Below, one piece after another: positions 54,301 to 61,608 of a stretch of DNA of 64,000 bases. Location of the stretch: positions 62,001-126,000 of the forward strand of contig DATMRW010000030.1 in the NCBI GenBank assembly GCA_035565775.1, given 5' to 3'. How positions within the stretch are numbered: position 1 is the stretch's first letter; each line of letters begins with the position of its first letter. Under the pieces are notes generated by a model. The model did not search any database. It was not told the DNA's origin and saw nothing but the letters and a program-made list of their open reading frames with translations. A program made the translations under genes and the position numbers. Source of the stretch: PRO6 sp035565775. Lineage in GTDB: Bacteria > Pseudomonadota > Alphaproteobacteria > Rhizobiales > Xanthobacteraceae.

Positions 54301-55669
54301 CCAGCGGCTGCGCGTCCACTATCTGCTGGAGCCGGGGTGGAAGGCCGACGCCGCCATTCAGGGCCTGGGCCGCACCAACCGGACCAACCAGGCGCAGCCA
54401 CCGCTGTTCCGGCCGATCTCGACCGACGTGAAGGCCGAAATGCGCTTTCTCTCTACCATCGCCCGCCGCCTCGACACGCTGGGCGCAATCACGCGCGGCC
54501 AGCGCCAGACCGGCGGCCAGGGGCTGTTCCGGCCCGAGGATAATCTGGAGAGCCACTATGCCCGCGACGCCCTGCGGCAGCTCTACCTGCTGCTGGTGCG
54601 CGGCAAGGTCGACGGCTGCTCGCTCCAGATGTTCGAGGACGCCACCGGCCTCTCGCTGACCGAGTCAACCGGCATGAAGGACGAGCTGCCGCCGATCACC
54701 ACCTTCCTCAACCGGTTGCTGGCCCTGACCATCGAACTCCAGGGCGTCCTGTTCACCGCCTTCGAGCGGCTGCTGAACGCCAAGATCGAAGGCGCCATCG
54801 CCTCGGGCAGCTATGACGTCGGGCTAGAGACACTGCAGGCCGAGAGCTTCATCGTAACCGACCGCCGAACGATCCACGTTCATCCCGGCACCGGCGCCGA
54901 AGCCCGGCTGCTGACCATCACCCAGCGCCAGCGCAACCGGCCGGTGACGCTTGCCGAGGCGCTCGATCATCTCGACGACCCGCGCGCCAGGCTGTTGATC
55001 AACGAACGCTCGGGCCGCGCCGCCGTGCAGATACCGACCACCAGCATCATGCTGGACGATGGCGAGATCGAACGGCGCGTGCGGTTGATCCGACCGATGG
55101 AGGCGCACAACATCCCCATCAAGATGATGGATGAGACCCATTGGGTCGACGCGGACCGGGCGGGCTTCACCGCGGCATGGAACGCCGAGGTAGCTGAGGT
55201 GCCGGAGTATACCGAAAGCACCATCCATGTCGTCAGCGGCCTATTGCTGCCGATCTGGAAACGCCTCCCGAGCGAGTCAACGCGGGTGTATCGACTCCAG
55301 ACCGACGACGGCGAGCGCATCGTTGGCCGCCGTGTCTCCGCCGCCTGGGTAGCCGGCGCGCTCGCCACCGGCACACCGACCCTGACAGCGGACGACGCCT
55401 TCATGGCGCTGATGGATGGCAAGACCATCCTCGATCTGACCGAGGGTCTTCAACTTCGCCGCGTCCGGGTCATGGGCGCCAACCGCATCGAGCTGTCGGG
55501 CTTCACCGACGCCATGCGCAATCGCCTGCGGGCCTATGGCCTATTTCACGAGATCATCTCGTGGAAGCTGCGGATGTTCGTGCCGACCGATACGACCGGC
55601 GCCGCTATCCTGACCAAGGTGCTGGAGCGCTATCCCGTCGAGCGCGTCACTGAGCGGGAGGCAGCGTGA
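51329..55669 (+). CDS. methyltransferase - strawberry-notch-like helicase giant
   Basis: A 1446-residue protein. The N-part holds an N6-type methyltransferase: AdoMet loop LEPSAGTGLLAILAE, and catalytic NPPF in VLMNPPFSVM (about residues 208-217). The C-part is a strawberry-notch-like SF2 ATPase: GDGTGAGKGRQ (about 500-510), FDESHAM, and later GLGRTNRTNQ as the Arg-finger region, followed by an SBNO C-terminal domain. Such fusions are conserved in conjugative elements and resemble phage anti-restriction or DNA-modifying helicases. ATG 51329 is chosen as the family-like start (MNILSP); the frame is open upstream but overlaps the previous gene. Confidence 0.85.
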   Translation: MNILSPVAPAVAPVTRASQTLAVALQLLKHLERGQRVDAAILRAAMETAFGASDTSGAWDWKAAYEACEVATVLFLRKYGKALFRKAASPAARLSALSKIAGLLPTHTRRSEESQALQQFSTPVPLGLAAVAAASIAAGDIVLEPSAGTGLLAILAEISGGTLLLNELAETRADLLAALFPGVAVTRFDAAQIDDHLAPDATPSVVLMNPPFSVMANVSGRVVDAAYRHVASALARLADGGRLVAITGANFGPDHPAWAAAFVRLQEHGRVVFTAAIDGSVYAKHGTTIDTQLTVIDKLPADNRSAFPPSPGIAPDVDTLLGWIETQVPPRPTATLPPVATSASTATPRTVRGYPARTTAARPATPASIEPEGVELAYATVEWTPAEIGRITDAIYEEYGLQAIRIPGAQAHPTKLVQSVAMASVTPPRPSYRPRLPANIVPDGLLSDAQLETVIYAGEAHADFLAGSWTLDETFDVVSAAPDDAPNSVRFRRGFMLGDGTGAGKGRQSAGIILDNWMQGRRKAVWISKSDKLLEDAQRDWSALGMERLLVTPLSRFPQGKDITLSEAVLFTTYATLRSDDRGEKLSRVRQIVEWLGSDFDGVIIFDESHAMQNAAGGKGERGDVAASQQGRAGLRLQHALPNARVVYVSATGATTVHNLAYAQRLGLWGGEDFPFSTRAEFVEAIEDGGVAAMEVLARDLRSLGLYTARSLSYDGVEYELVEHQLTPDQTRIYDAYAGAFAVIHNNLDAAMQAANITGGPDGSGGTLNRQAKSAARSAFESAKQRFFGHLLTSMKTPTLIRSIEQDLADGHAAVIQIVSTGEALMERRLAEIPTEEWNDVRVDITPREYVLDYLAHSFPVQLHEPFTDSEGNLSSRPVFRDGQPVESRDAVARRDRLIERLASLPPVPGALDQIVQRFGTDVVAEVTGRSRRIVRKTSPGGIDRLAVENRAGSANLAETQAFMDDQKRILIFSDAGGTGRSYHADLSARNQRLRVHYLLEPGWKADAAIQGLGRTNRTNQAQPPLFRPISTDVKAEMRFLSTIARRLDTLGAITRGQRQTGGQGLFRPEDNLESHYARDALRQLYLLLVRGKVDGCSLQMFEDATGLSLTESTGMKDELPPITTFLNRLLALTIELQGVLFTAFERLLNAKIEGAIASGSYDVGLETLQAESFIVTDRRTIHVHPGTGAEARLLTITQRQRNRPVTLAEALDHLDDPRARLLINERSGRAAVQIPTTSIMLDDGEIERRVRLIRPMEAHNIPIKMMDETHWVDADRAGFTAAWNAEVAEVPEYTESTIHVVSGLLLPIWKRLPSESTRVYRLQTDDGERIVGRRVSAAWVAGALATGTPTLTADDAFMALMDGKTILDLTEGLQLRRVRVMGANRIELSGFTDAMRNRLRAYGLFHEIISWKLRMFVPTDTTGAAILTKVLERYPVERVTEREAA

Positions 55670-56715
55670 TGGCACGGCATGACGCCTCCGATCTGGCGAT
55701 CCGTCTCGGCCGACAGGCCGAGGCGGTGTGCCGTCATTATCTACCAGCTGGTCATCGCGAAGGCCGCTACTGGCTGGTCGGCGATGTCCGCAACACGCCG
55801 GGCCGCTCGATGTTCGTGCGCCTGAAAGGCGGCGAAACCGGCAAGGGCGCCGCCGGCAAATGGACCGACGCGGCCACCGGCGAGCATGGAGATCTGCTGG
55901 ACGTCATCCGCGAGAGCTGCGGCCTGGTCGACTTCAAGGACGTTGCCGATGAGGCGCGCACGTTCCTGTCGATGCCGCATCCCGAACCGGACCGTCCGCA
56001 CGGTGGCGGGCGCCAGTCACCTGCGCCGGCGGGATCACCGGAAGCGGCACGGCGGCTCTTCGCCATGGCGCAGCCGATTTCGGGCACGCTCGTAAAGACG
56101 TATCTCCGTACACGCGGCATTACGGATTTGCACGGAACCGGCAGTCTGCGTTTCCACCCTCGCTGCTATTATCGCCCTGATGAGCATTCCCCGACAGAGA
56201 CCTGGCCGGCGATGATCGCATCGGTCACCGATCTCGGCGGGCGTCAGACCGGCGCGCACCGCACCTGGCTCGCGCCGGACGGCTCGAACAAAGCCCCGAT
56301 CGACACGCCGAGACGGGCGATAGGCGACCTCCTCGGGCATGCCGTTCGCTTCGGTGTGGCTGGCGACGTGATGGCGGCGGGCGAAGGCATCGAGACGATG
56401 CTGTCGCTCAGGATGGCGCTACCCACCATGCCGATGGCGGCGGCGCTTTCGGCGGCGCATCTCTCGGCCATCCTGTTCCCCGACACGCTGCGTCGGCTCT
56501 ACATCGCCCGCGACAATGATCCGGCCGGCGACGGTGCGATGGCGACGCTGATCGAACGGGCGAACGCGGCCGGGATCGAGGCGGTCGTGGTGTCTCCAAC
56601 CCTGGGCGACTTCAACGAGGATCTCCGCCTGGCGGGGCTGGACAGCCTCCGGGCAGCGGCCCGGGTGCAGATCGCGCCGCAGGACGTCGCACGCTTCATG
56701 GCGCTGGCGGCATAG
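55669..56715 (+). CDS. Toprim domain protein (DUF7146-type, primase-like)
   Basis: A 348-residue protein. A CHC2-like or zinc-free N-terminal part is followed by a Toprim fold: catalytic Glu in AAGEGIETMLSL (about residues 240-250) and Asp pair in LYIARDNDPAGDGA (about 280-293). It resembles bacterial primase/Toprim proteins on mobile elements and may prime replication of the transferred strand. Its ATG overlaps the previous stop by one base. Confidence 0.85.
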   Translation: MARHDASDLAIRLGRQAEAVCRHYLPAGHREGRYWLVGDVRNTPGRSMFVRLKGGETGKGAAGKWTDAATGEHGDLLDVIRESCGLVDFKDVADEARTFLSMPHPEPDRPHGGGRQSPAPAGSPEAARRLFAMAQPISGTLVKTYLRTRGITDLHGTGSLRFHPRCYYRPDEHSPTETWPAMIASVTDLGGRQTGAHRTWLAPDGSNKAPIDTPRRAIGDLLGHAVRFGVAGDVMAAGEGIETMLSLRMALPTMPMAAALSAAHLSAILFPDTLRRLYIARDNDPAGDGAMATLIERANAAGIEAVVVSPTLGDFNEDLRLAGLDSLRAAARVQIAPQDVARFMALAA

Positions 56716-57027
56716 GCCGGCAGGAGAATGCAGACGGCGGGAGCGCCGTCGTCGGCATCGCTCGGATGATCCCCAGGTCTGAGAGAACCGTGCCCCGGCC
56801 TTCGAGAGGGCGATCGGCCAGCAAACGGCCCGGACCCGCAATGTCTGCGACGGACTATTTTCCGGCGGCCCTTCGGGCCTTTCCATCGCGAAACAAAATA
56901 GCCCGCCTTCGCCATCCTCCGCTGTGCTCCGGCCCTCCGCTTCGCTGCGGATGCAGGTCCGGCCCGCCCGCCGGCTTTCGTCGCCATGAAGGCCGCGAGG
57001 GTCGCGGTCGAACCGACGGAGCATCCC
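56716..57027. other. leader region with nested hairpins before the DUF2493 gene
   Basis: No gene. It contains CTATTTT (56855-56861) pairing with AAAATAG (56895-56901), enclosing GGCCC-TTC-GGGCC (56867-56879). A long structured 5' leader or an intergenic regulatory RNA is possible. Confidence 0.45.
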
Positions 57028-57963
57028 ATGAGCGAGCACGACGACTACGAACCGCACCACGCCTCTTCCCCCACCGACCATGTCCTCAGCGAACTCCAGC
57101 TCTACGGCTACCGTCCCTTCACGGATGAACCCGATCCCCGACCGCTTCCGGAGGGCGACCATGTCGCCGGCGCCATCGCCGACATCTTCGACGCCCTGAT
57201 CGTCACCCTGGACGACACCCGCCTCGAGCCCGACCTTGACGATCTCCTCTGGTCGACCGTCAACCTTTTCCACCGCGCCAACGAACGGATCGAGCGCGAG
57301 CTGGACGACAATGAGCAGGCGCAGCGGCGCGGCCAGCGCGAACAGGACGGCAGCGAGGTGAAGGCTGTCGAGCTGGAACGCCTGACGGCCGAGGGCCAGA
57401 CCCTGATCGAACGCCGCAATGTTTTCGAACTGATGCGCGACCAGGCCGCCGAGCACTATGAGCGCCACACGGGCTCGGACTGGCGACCGCGCAGCGGATC
57501 GATGGTCAACCATCGCCACCTGACCTCGGCGATGATCGACAGCCGGGACTTCCTCGCCGCCAAGAAACGCGCCGACAATCAGGTGCTGCTACCCGCCGGT
57601 CCGAAGATCGCCTTCACTGGCGGGCTCGACTTCAATGATCACCGCCTGATCTGGGCCAGACTCGATCAGGTCCACGCCAAGCACCCGGACATGGTGCTGC
57701 TACACGGCAAATCGCCGAAGGGCGCCGAGAAGATCGCGGCCAAATGGGCCGACACGCGCAAGGTGCCGCAGGTCGGCTTCGCCCCCGACTGGACGAAACA
57801 CGCCAAGGCCGCACCGTTCAAGCGCAACGATCAGATGCTCGACGTCCTGCCGATCGGGGTCATCGTCTTCCCCGGCACCGGCATTCAGGACAATCTGGCC
57901 GACAAGGCGAGGAAGCTCGGCATCCCGCTGTTCGATTTCCGTCCGAAGGGAGGCGGCGCGTGA
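57028..57963 (+). CDS. DUF2493 (SLOG-like) protein
   Basis: A 311-residue protein. The N-terminal 130 residues are acidic and helical (IERELDDNEQAQRRGQREQD). The C-terminal part from about residue 190 is DUF2493: KIAFTGGLDFNDHRLIWARL, VLLHGKSPKGAEKIAAKWAD and PIGVIVFPGTGIQDNLADKA. This is a Rossmann-like fold related to SLOG/DprA domains that bind nucleotides or DNA. It is a common backbone gene of rhizobial ICEs. Start ATG 57028 with ACGGAG upstream. Confidence 0.85.
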   Translation: MSEHDDYEPHHASSPTDHVLSELQLYGYRPFTDEPDPRPLPEGDHVAGAIADIFDALIVTLDDTRLEPDLDDLLWSTVNLFHRANERIERELDDNEQAQRRGQREQDGSEVKAVELERLTAEGQTLIERRNVFELMRDQAAEHYERHTGSDWRPRSGSMVNHRHLTSAMIDSRDFLAAKKRADNQVLLPAGPKIAFTGGLDFNDHRLIWARLDQVHAKHPDMVLLHGKSPKGAEKIAAKWADTRKVPQVGFAPDWTKHAKAAPFKRNDQMLDVLPIGVIVFPGTGIQDNLADKARKLGIPLFDFRPKGGGA

Positions 57964-57969
57964 GCGCCG

Positions 57970-58722
57970 TCAATCCAATGTGACGCCCCAAAACTCCAAG
58001 ACGGAAAGCACTTCCTCCTTCGGGTAATGGAGGAATGCAGCATTCGCGAGGTCAGCCTTCAGCTTGCGCTTTCGCTTGGCAATCTCACGCTCGATCCGTT
58101 CCCCGAACGGCGCTGTCCCGGGCGGAAGCAGTCCAGGGCGCTCCGGGCAAGGCCAGCTTTTCGGATAGCCTTCGGGAATCCAGCCGCTCCTGACCTTCTC
58201 GGAAGGCTCGGTGACCGATGGATGCTCGCAAGCCCAGCCATAAAGGTGGAAAGCGCAGACCCGCAGCATCGCCTTGATTTCAGGCATCGTGTCCGTGAAG
58301 CCTTTGAGCGGGGTCGGCAGCCACACCATATTGGCGACGCAGGAGAAGTAGCGCAGATCCTGGACGACGCTGCTTTGCTGAGCGAACGAGGGATCGTCGT
58401 ATCCCCAGATGTGACACACGGTCCAGTTCTTCGGCTTCGGCGCCGCGACGCCCAGAGCCGCCACGAGAGCATTGAGCGCGGCGACATTGCCCTCGAACTT
58501 CTCAGCGGTGATCTTGGTCGCCTTTTTCGTGTTCGTGTACCGGCGCGACCACGCAGCGTCATAGAGAGGCCGGCCGCGAGCCGTATGCGGCGCCCATACC
58601 GGCAGACGCCGGAAAGTCTCCGGATTCACCCACCGGACCGTACGCTCGATCAGTTCGACCACTGCCGGAAGATCATCTCGAAGGGCGTCGTTGCCGTCTG
58701 GTATGTGAAATCCGGCTGCCAT
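57970..58722 (-). CDS. unrecognised cargo protein, possibly HNH-like nuclease
   Basis: A 250-residue protein on the minus strand within a plus-strand backbone, so probably inserted cargo. The centre NWTVCHIWGYDDPSFAQ, followed by CVANMVWLPTPLKGFTD, has the spacing of a beta-beta-alpha metal nuclease (His in CHIW, Asn in VANMVWLP), but the second His is not clear. The front is basic (AWSRRYTNTKKATKI). Function is unproven. Start ATG 58722; convergent with the DUF2493 gene at six bases. Confidence 0.55.
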   Translation of the reverse strand: MAAGFHIPDGNDALRDDLPAVVELIERTVRWVNPETFRRLPVWAPHTARGRPLYDAAWSRRYTNTKKATKITAEKFEGNVAALNALVAALGVAAPKPKNWTVCHIWGYDDPSFAQQSSVVQDLRYFSCVANMVWLPTPLKGFTDTMPEIKAMLRVCAFHLYGWACEHPSVTEPSEKVRSGWIPEGYPKSWPCPERPGLLPPGTAPFGERIEREIAKRKRKLKADLANAAFLHYPKEEVLSVLEFWGVTLD

Positions 58723-59025
58723 CGTTTGCTTGCGCCCTCCTGCCTTCCGACGCGGACGACCAGGACACGGCACGAATCCAACGCAGTGAATTGCTGTGGG
58801 GCGATCCTAGCACTCGGTCGAAGCGAGAAACCATCCCCCGCTTCCATTGCGCTGATCCTTGGTCCAGCCGCTGGCCTGACGCCATCAACCCGTAAAGGGT
58901 CGGACTACGCAAAGCGTGCCGCCGCTCCAGCTTCGCCTTCGCGGTGATTGCGGCCATCGGCCGGACAAATCGGGCGCCTGTCGCGCGGGAGATGGTCTCC
59001 CGCCTCCAAGACAGGAGCCGGTCAT
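58723..59025. other. intergenic region before the 55-residue gene
   Basis: About 300 bases between divergent genes, non-coding as far as I can see. It holds the promoter of the cargo gene and the structured leader at 58977-59017. Confidence 0.5.
58977..59017 (+). promoter_or_regulatory. leader hairpin overlapping the ribosome site
   Basis: CCTGTC (58977-58982) pairs with GACAGG (59010-59015); inside, GCGGGAGA (58985-58992) pairs with TCTCCCGC (58996-59003). The ribosome site AGGAG (59013-59017) overlaps the outer stem, so folding would hinder translation of the gene at 59026. Confidence 0.55.
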
Positions 59026-59193
59026 ATGTCCCTCAATCAAGCTCACGCCTTCGCCTTCAGCCTTGCCGCCACCCTCATGGTCTCGATCGTCATCTTCCAG
59101 GCCGGGGACGGCACCATGGGCGTCATGCCCGCTGGCGAATATGACGGCGAAGCCGCCGCCATCGTTCACGAGATCGACCCCTTCGCCCGCTAA
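59026..59193 (+). CDS. small secreted or membrane protein
   Basis: A 55-residue protein. A hydrophobic segment (FAFSLAATLMVSIVIFQAG, residues 8-26) is followed by an acidic C-terminus (AGEYDGEAAAIVHEIDPF). Start ATG 59026, with AGGAG in front and a hairpin over it. Not recognised; small single-helix proteins are frequent in this part of ICE backbones. Confidence 0.6.
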   Translation: MSLNQAHAFAFSLAATLMVSIVIFQAGDGTMGVMPAGEYDGEAAAIVHEIDPFAR

Positions 59194-59208
59194 TCGCGGG
59201 CAAGGCGA

Positions 59209-59253
59209 CAGGGCCGCAAGCGGAAGTCCCACGGGATTTCCGCTCCCGCCCTG
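59209..59253 (+). terminator. strong hairpin after the 55-residue gene
   Basis: Outer CAGGGC (59209-59214) with GCCCTG (59248-59253), and inner AGCGGAAGTCC with GGATTTCCGCT (one wobble). No clean T tract follows (TTCTCTTC), so it may be an attenuator. Confidence 0.55.
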
Positions 59254-59337
59254 CCTTCTCTTCGCCTATACTATCAATGCGCCGTGGTGGTGGTGGAGGC
59301 GCAACCGTCAGACCTTTATCTCATGGAGAACACCACC

Positions 59338-59778
59338 ATGATCTTCATCGGCATCCTCTCCAGCATCGCGGCGATTGGCGTTCTCTGCTGGTTGCTATTC
59401 ACGCTGGCTGTCTTCGCGCTGCCGTTCTTCGCCGGCGTCAGCGCCGGGACATGGGCCTATCAGACCGGCGCCGGCTGGCTCGGCGCAATCCTCGTCGGCC
59501 TTGTCGCTGCCGCACTTACATTCGGCCTGGGGCAGGTTCTGCTCGCCTTCATCCGACCGCTCTGGATACGGCTCGCGATCGCACTCGCCTTCGTCGCGCC
59601 CGCGGCGCTTGCCGGCTACCACGCGACGCATGGCATCGTGAAACACACCATGCCCTCCGACACCTGGCAGCTCATCTTCTCAGTTATCGGCGCAATCGCC
59701 GTTGGCGTCACGGCGCTGATCCGGGTCACAGCCATGGTCACGCCCGGGCCAACCGGGCGAGCCAACGTGCGAACCTGA
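59338..59778 (+). CDS. integral membrane protein, unknown function
   Basis: A 146-residue protein with four predicted helices (about residues 2-22, 25-50, 55-80 and 110-130); it begins MIFIGILSSIAAIGVLCWLL. The C-terminus is short and polar. Start ATG 59338 with GGAGA upstream; an in-frame ATG five codons earlier is possible. No family recognised. It is followed by almost 600 bases of non-coding sequence. Confidence 0.65.
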   Translation: MIFIGILSSIAAIGVLCWLLFTLAVFALPFFAGVSAGTWAYQTGAGWLGAILVGLVAAALTFGLGQVLLAFIRPLWIRLAIALAFVAPAALAGYHATHGIVKHTMPSDTWQLIFSVIGAIAVGVTALIRVTAMVTPGPTGRANVRT

Positions 59779-60354
59779 CATAGGTGCAGGCGGCGGCGGG
59801 ATGATAAATTGATGTCTTGGCGGTCGCGCCTTCCATGTCGCCAGGCTGGTTTGCAATCGCGCTGACCGGATCGACGGCTAACCCAACTGACGCGCCATGC
59901 CATCGGTGACGGTGCCGGTGGCAATGCCGTGGCAGTGCGCAGACGGTGCGAGTGCCGGAAGGGGGCGATCTCGTGGGCGACGGGCAGGAATCGGCGGAAC
60001 GTAGCGTCTGGCGGAGCTGGGTTTCCCCGCGGTGTCAGGCGTCGCTACGGTCCATCGGTCGGTATGCTCGCAACGTTCTCCTGTGATGCGTCTCTGTCAT
60101 GTCGACCGTTCCAAAACGGCCTCTTCAATGGGCTGATCTGGCCGAAGGTCGGCTGCGCCTCGATCGCCTATGCCGCAACAGCGGCGTCGAAACTTTCTTC
60201 CCCTGCCGGCTGCGCCGTCATTCCTCGCGAGGCAAGAAAGCCTCTCCTTTGCTGTCAGGCCCCTGCGGGGTGCGCCGTCAATCGCCTCCGGCCTCTCGAT
60301 CGCCATCGAGGCCGCAATGGTGCGGGCTCGGAACAGCGTTCAAGGAGAACTACC
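59779..60354. other. long non-coding stretch before the DUF736 gene
   Basis: About 575 bases without a credible gene. The decamer TGCGCCGTCA occurs twice, exactly 60 bases apart (60211-60220 and 60271-60280). Promoter, leader RNA or a nick site could lie here; none could be assigned. Confidence 0.45.
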
Positions 60355-60681
60355 ATGGCGACCATTGGCACCTTCAAGAAGACCGGCAACAACGAGTTCA
60401 CCGGCGAAATCGTCACCCTCAGCGTCCAGACCAAGAATGTCCGCATCGTCCCCGAGGCTCGCGCCACCGGCGAGAACGCCCCCAGCCACCGCGTGTTCGT
60501 CGGCCGCGCCGAGATCGGCGCCGCCTGGTCCAAGACCTCCAACGAAGGGCGCGCCTATCTGGGCCTGAAGCTCGACGACCCCAGCTTCAACGCCCCGATC
60601 TACGCTAACCTCTTCGACGACGAGGAAGGCGAGACCCTCTCGCTCATCTGGTCCCGTCCCAACGGGCGCCGGGGCGACTGA
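60355..60681 (+). CDS. DUF736 family protein
   Basis: A 108-residue protein with the full DUF736 pattern: MATIGTFKKTGNNEFTGEIV, VRIVPEARATGENAPSHRVF, EIGAAWSKTSNEGRAYLGLK and a conserved APIYANLFDDEEGETLSLIW. Start ATG 60355 with AAGGAG. DUF736 genes are near-universal markers of rhizobial and sphingomonad conjugative elements; the function is not known. A hairpin follows the gene. Confidence 0.92.
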   Translation: MATIGTFKKTGNNEFTGEIVTLSVQTKNVRIVPEARATGENAPSHRVFVGRAEIGAAWSKTSNEGRAYLGLKLDDPSFNAPIYANLFDDEEGETLSLIWSRPNGRRGD

Positions 60682-60692
60682 GGCCCCGCGCA

Positions 60693-60718
60693 AGGCCCCG
60701 ACCGGAAGGCCGGGGCCT
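60693..60718 (+). terminator. hairpin after the DUF736 gene
   Basis: AGGCCCCG (60693-60700) pairs with CGGGGCCT (60711-60718); only a weak T-rich flank follows. Confidence 0.55.
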
Positions 60719-60805
60719 CGGCTTTGCTGCAACCGAATCAGTTGCGATGTCGGCGGCCTGACAGAGGGCAAATAAGCACTTCCGACTGGAATACGCTGCC
60801 AAGGA

Positions 60806-60872
60806 CGACTATTATAGTCGTAGTTTTGGCGTACGCGTAGGTCCGTGTGGGAGGTGATCATGCATGATCACC
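60806..60872. promoter_or_regulatory. two operator-like palindromes at the qseC-like gene
   Basis: Site 1 is CGACTAT-T-ATAGTCG (60806-60820). Site 2 is a perfect 20-base palindrome (60853-60872) centred on TGCA; it covers the ribosome site GGAGGT and the start codon at 60864. Both fit autorepression by the encoded helix-turn-helix protein. Confidence 0.65.
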
Positions 60873-61106
60873 GCCCGACAGTTTCGGGCCGCACGTGCGT
60901 TGCTGGGTTGGACACAGGAGACGCTCGCTGACAAGGCCCGGGTCTCATTGACCGCGCTCAAACGCCTCGAATCCACCAGTGGCCTCGAGGTTTTTGAGAG
61001 CACGCGCGATGAGGTGAGACGGGCCTTCGAACGCGCCGGCATTGTCTTTCTGAACTCCGATCAGGGCAAGGGAGTGCTGCTCGTTGATGCGAAGAAGGAA
61101 ACCTGA
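60864..61106 (+). CDS. QseC-like Xre-family regulator
   Basis: An 80-residue protein almost entirely made of an Xre helix-turn-helix (QFRAARALLGWTQETLADKA, then RVSLTALKRLESTSG), with C-terminal ERAGIVFLNSDQGKGVLL, the short tail common in such regulators. It directly precedes a QseM-like gene. In ICEMlSymR7A, QseC controls qseM through two operators and so decides whether transfer is blocked. The assignment is from size, fold and neighbours; orthology was not tested. Confidence 0.72.
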   Translation: MITARQFRAARALLGWTQETLADKARVSLTALKRLESTSGLEVFESTRDEVRRAFERAGIVFLNSDQGKGVLLVDAKKET

Positions 61107-61151
61107 CGTTCGACAGGTCGCGGCGTTGCAAATTCGTCTCGCGTCAAGGTC

Positions 61152-61490
61152 ATGCGTTATCATTCCGATCAAATCACGGTTAACAATATCCTCCAGTTTG
61201 GATACATCTCGCCATCGGGGGATGTTGTGACCAAAGTCGATTTTCTCGACCAGCCGCCGGCTGGGGCGGCATTGACCGCCTATGACGAGGCGCATCTGAA
61301 GCTGTACGTTCGGCTGCTGGATGCCGACGCTGAAAAAGCCGACTGGCGCGAAGTCGTCGAAGTCCTCTTCGGCCTCGATGCCAAGGCCGAACCGGAACGC
61401 GCTCAGCGCATCTACACCAGTCATCTCGACCGAGCGAAATGGATGACGAAGAGCGGTTTTTGCGAGTTGCTCCAGGGCCGCCTGCACTGA
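61152..61490 (+). CDS. QseM-like antiactivator, DUF2285/RovC-like domain
   Basis: A 112-residue protein with the DUF2285 (RovC DNA-binding domain) consensus: YDEAHLKLYVRLLDADAEKA, DWREVVEVLFGLD and ERAQRIYTSHLDRAKWMTKS. Stand-alone DUF2285 proteins next to a QseC-like gene correspond to QseM, which binds and inhibits TraR and FseA in ICEMlSymR7A. The gene lies 45 bases after the regulator. Start at ATG 61152. Confidence 0.72.
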   Translation: MRYHSDQITVNNILQFGYISPSGDVVTKVDFLDQPPAGAALTAYDEAHLKLYVRLLDADAEKADWREVVEVLFGLDAKAEPERAQRIYTSHLDRAKWMTKSGFCELLQGRLH

Positions 61491-61608
61491 GGTGATGCGT
61501 AAACCGCATCACGTTGCGGCCACTTCGTTCTTCCCGCGCTCTGTTCAACCCGGAATCGTATCCACTGCAAAACTCGCGTTGCACAACCTTACGCGGAGGC
61601 AGTGGAGA

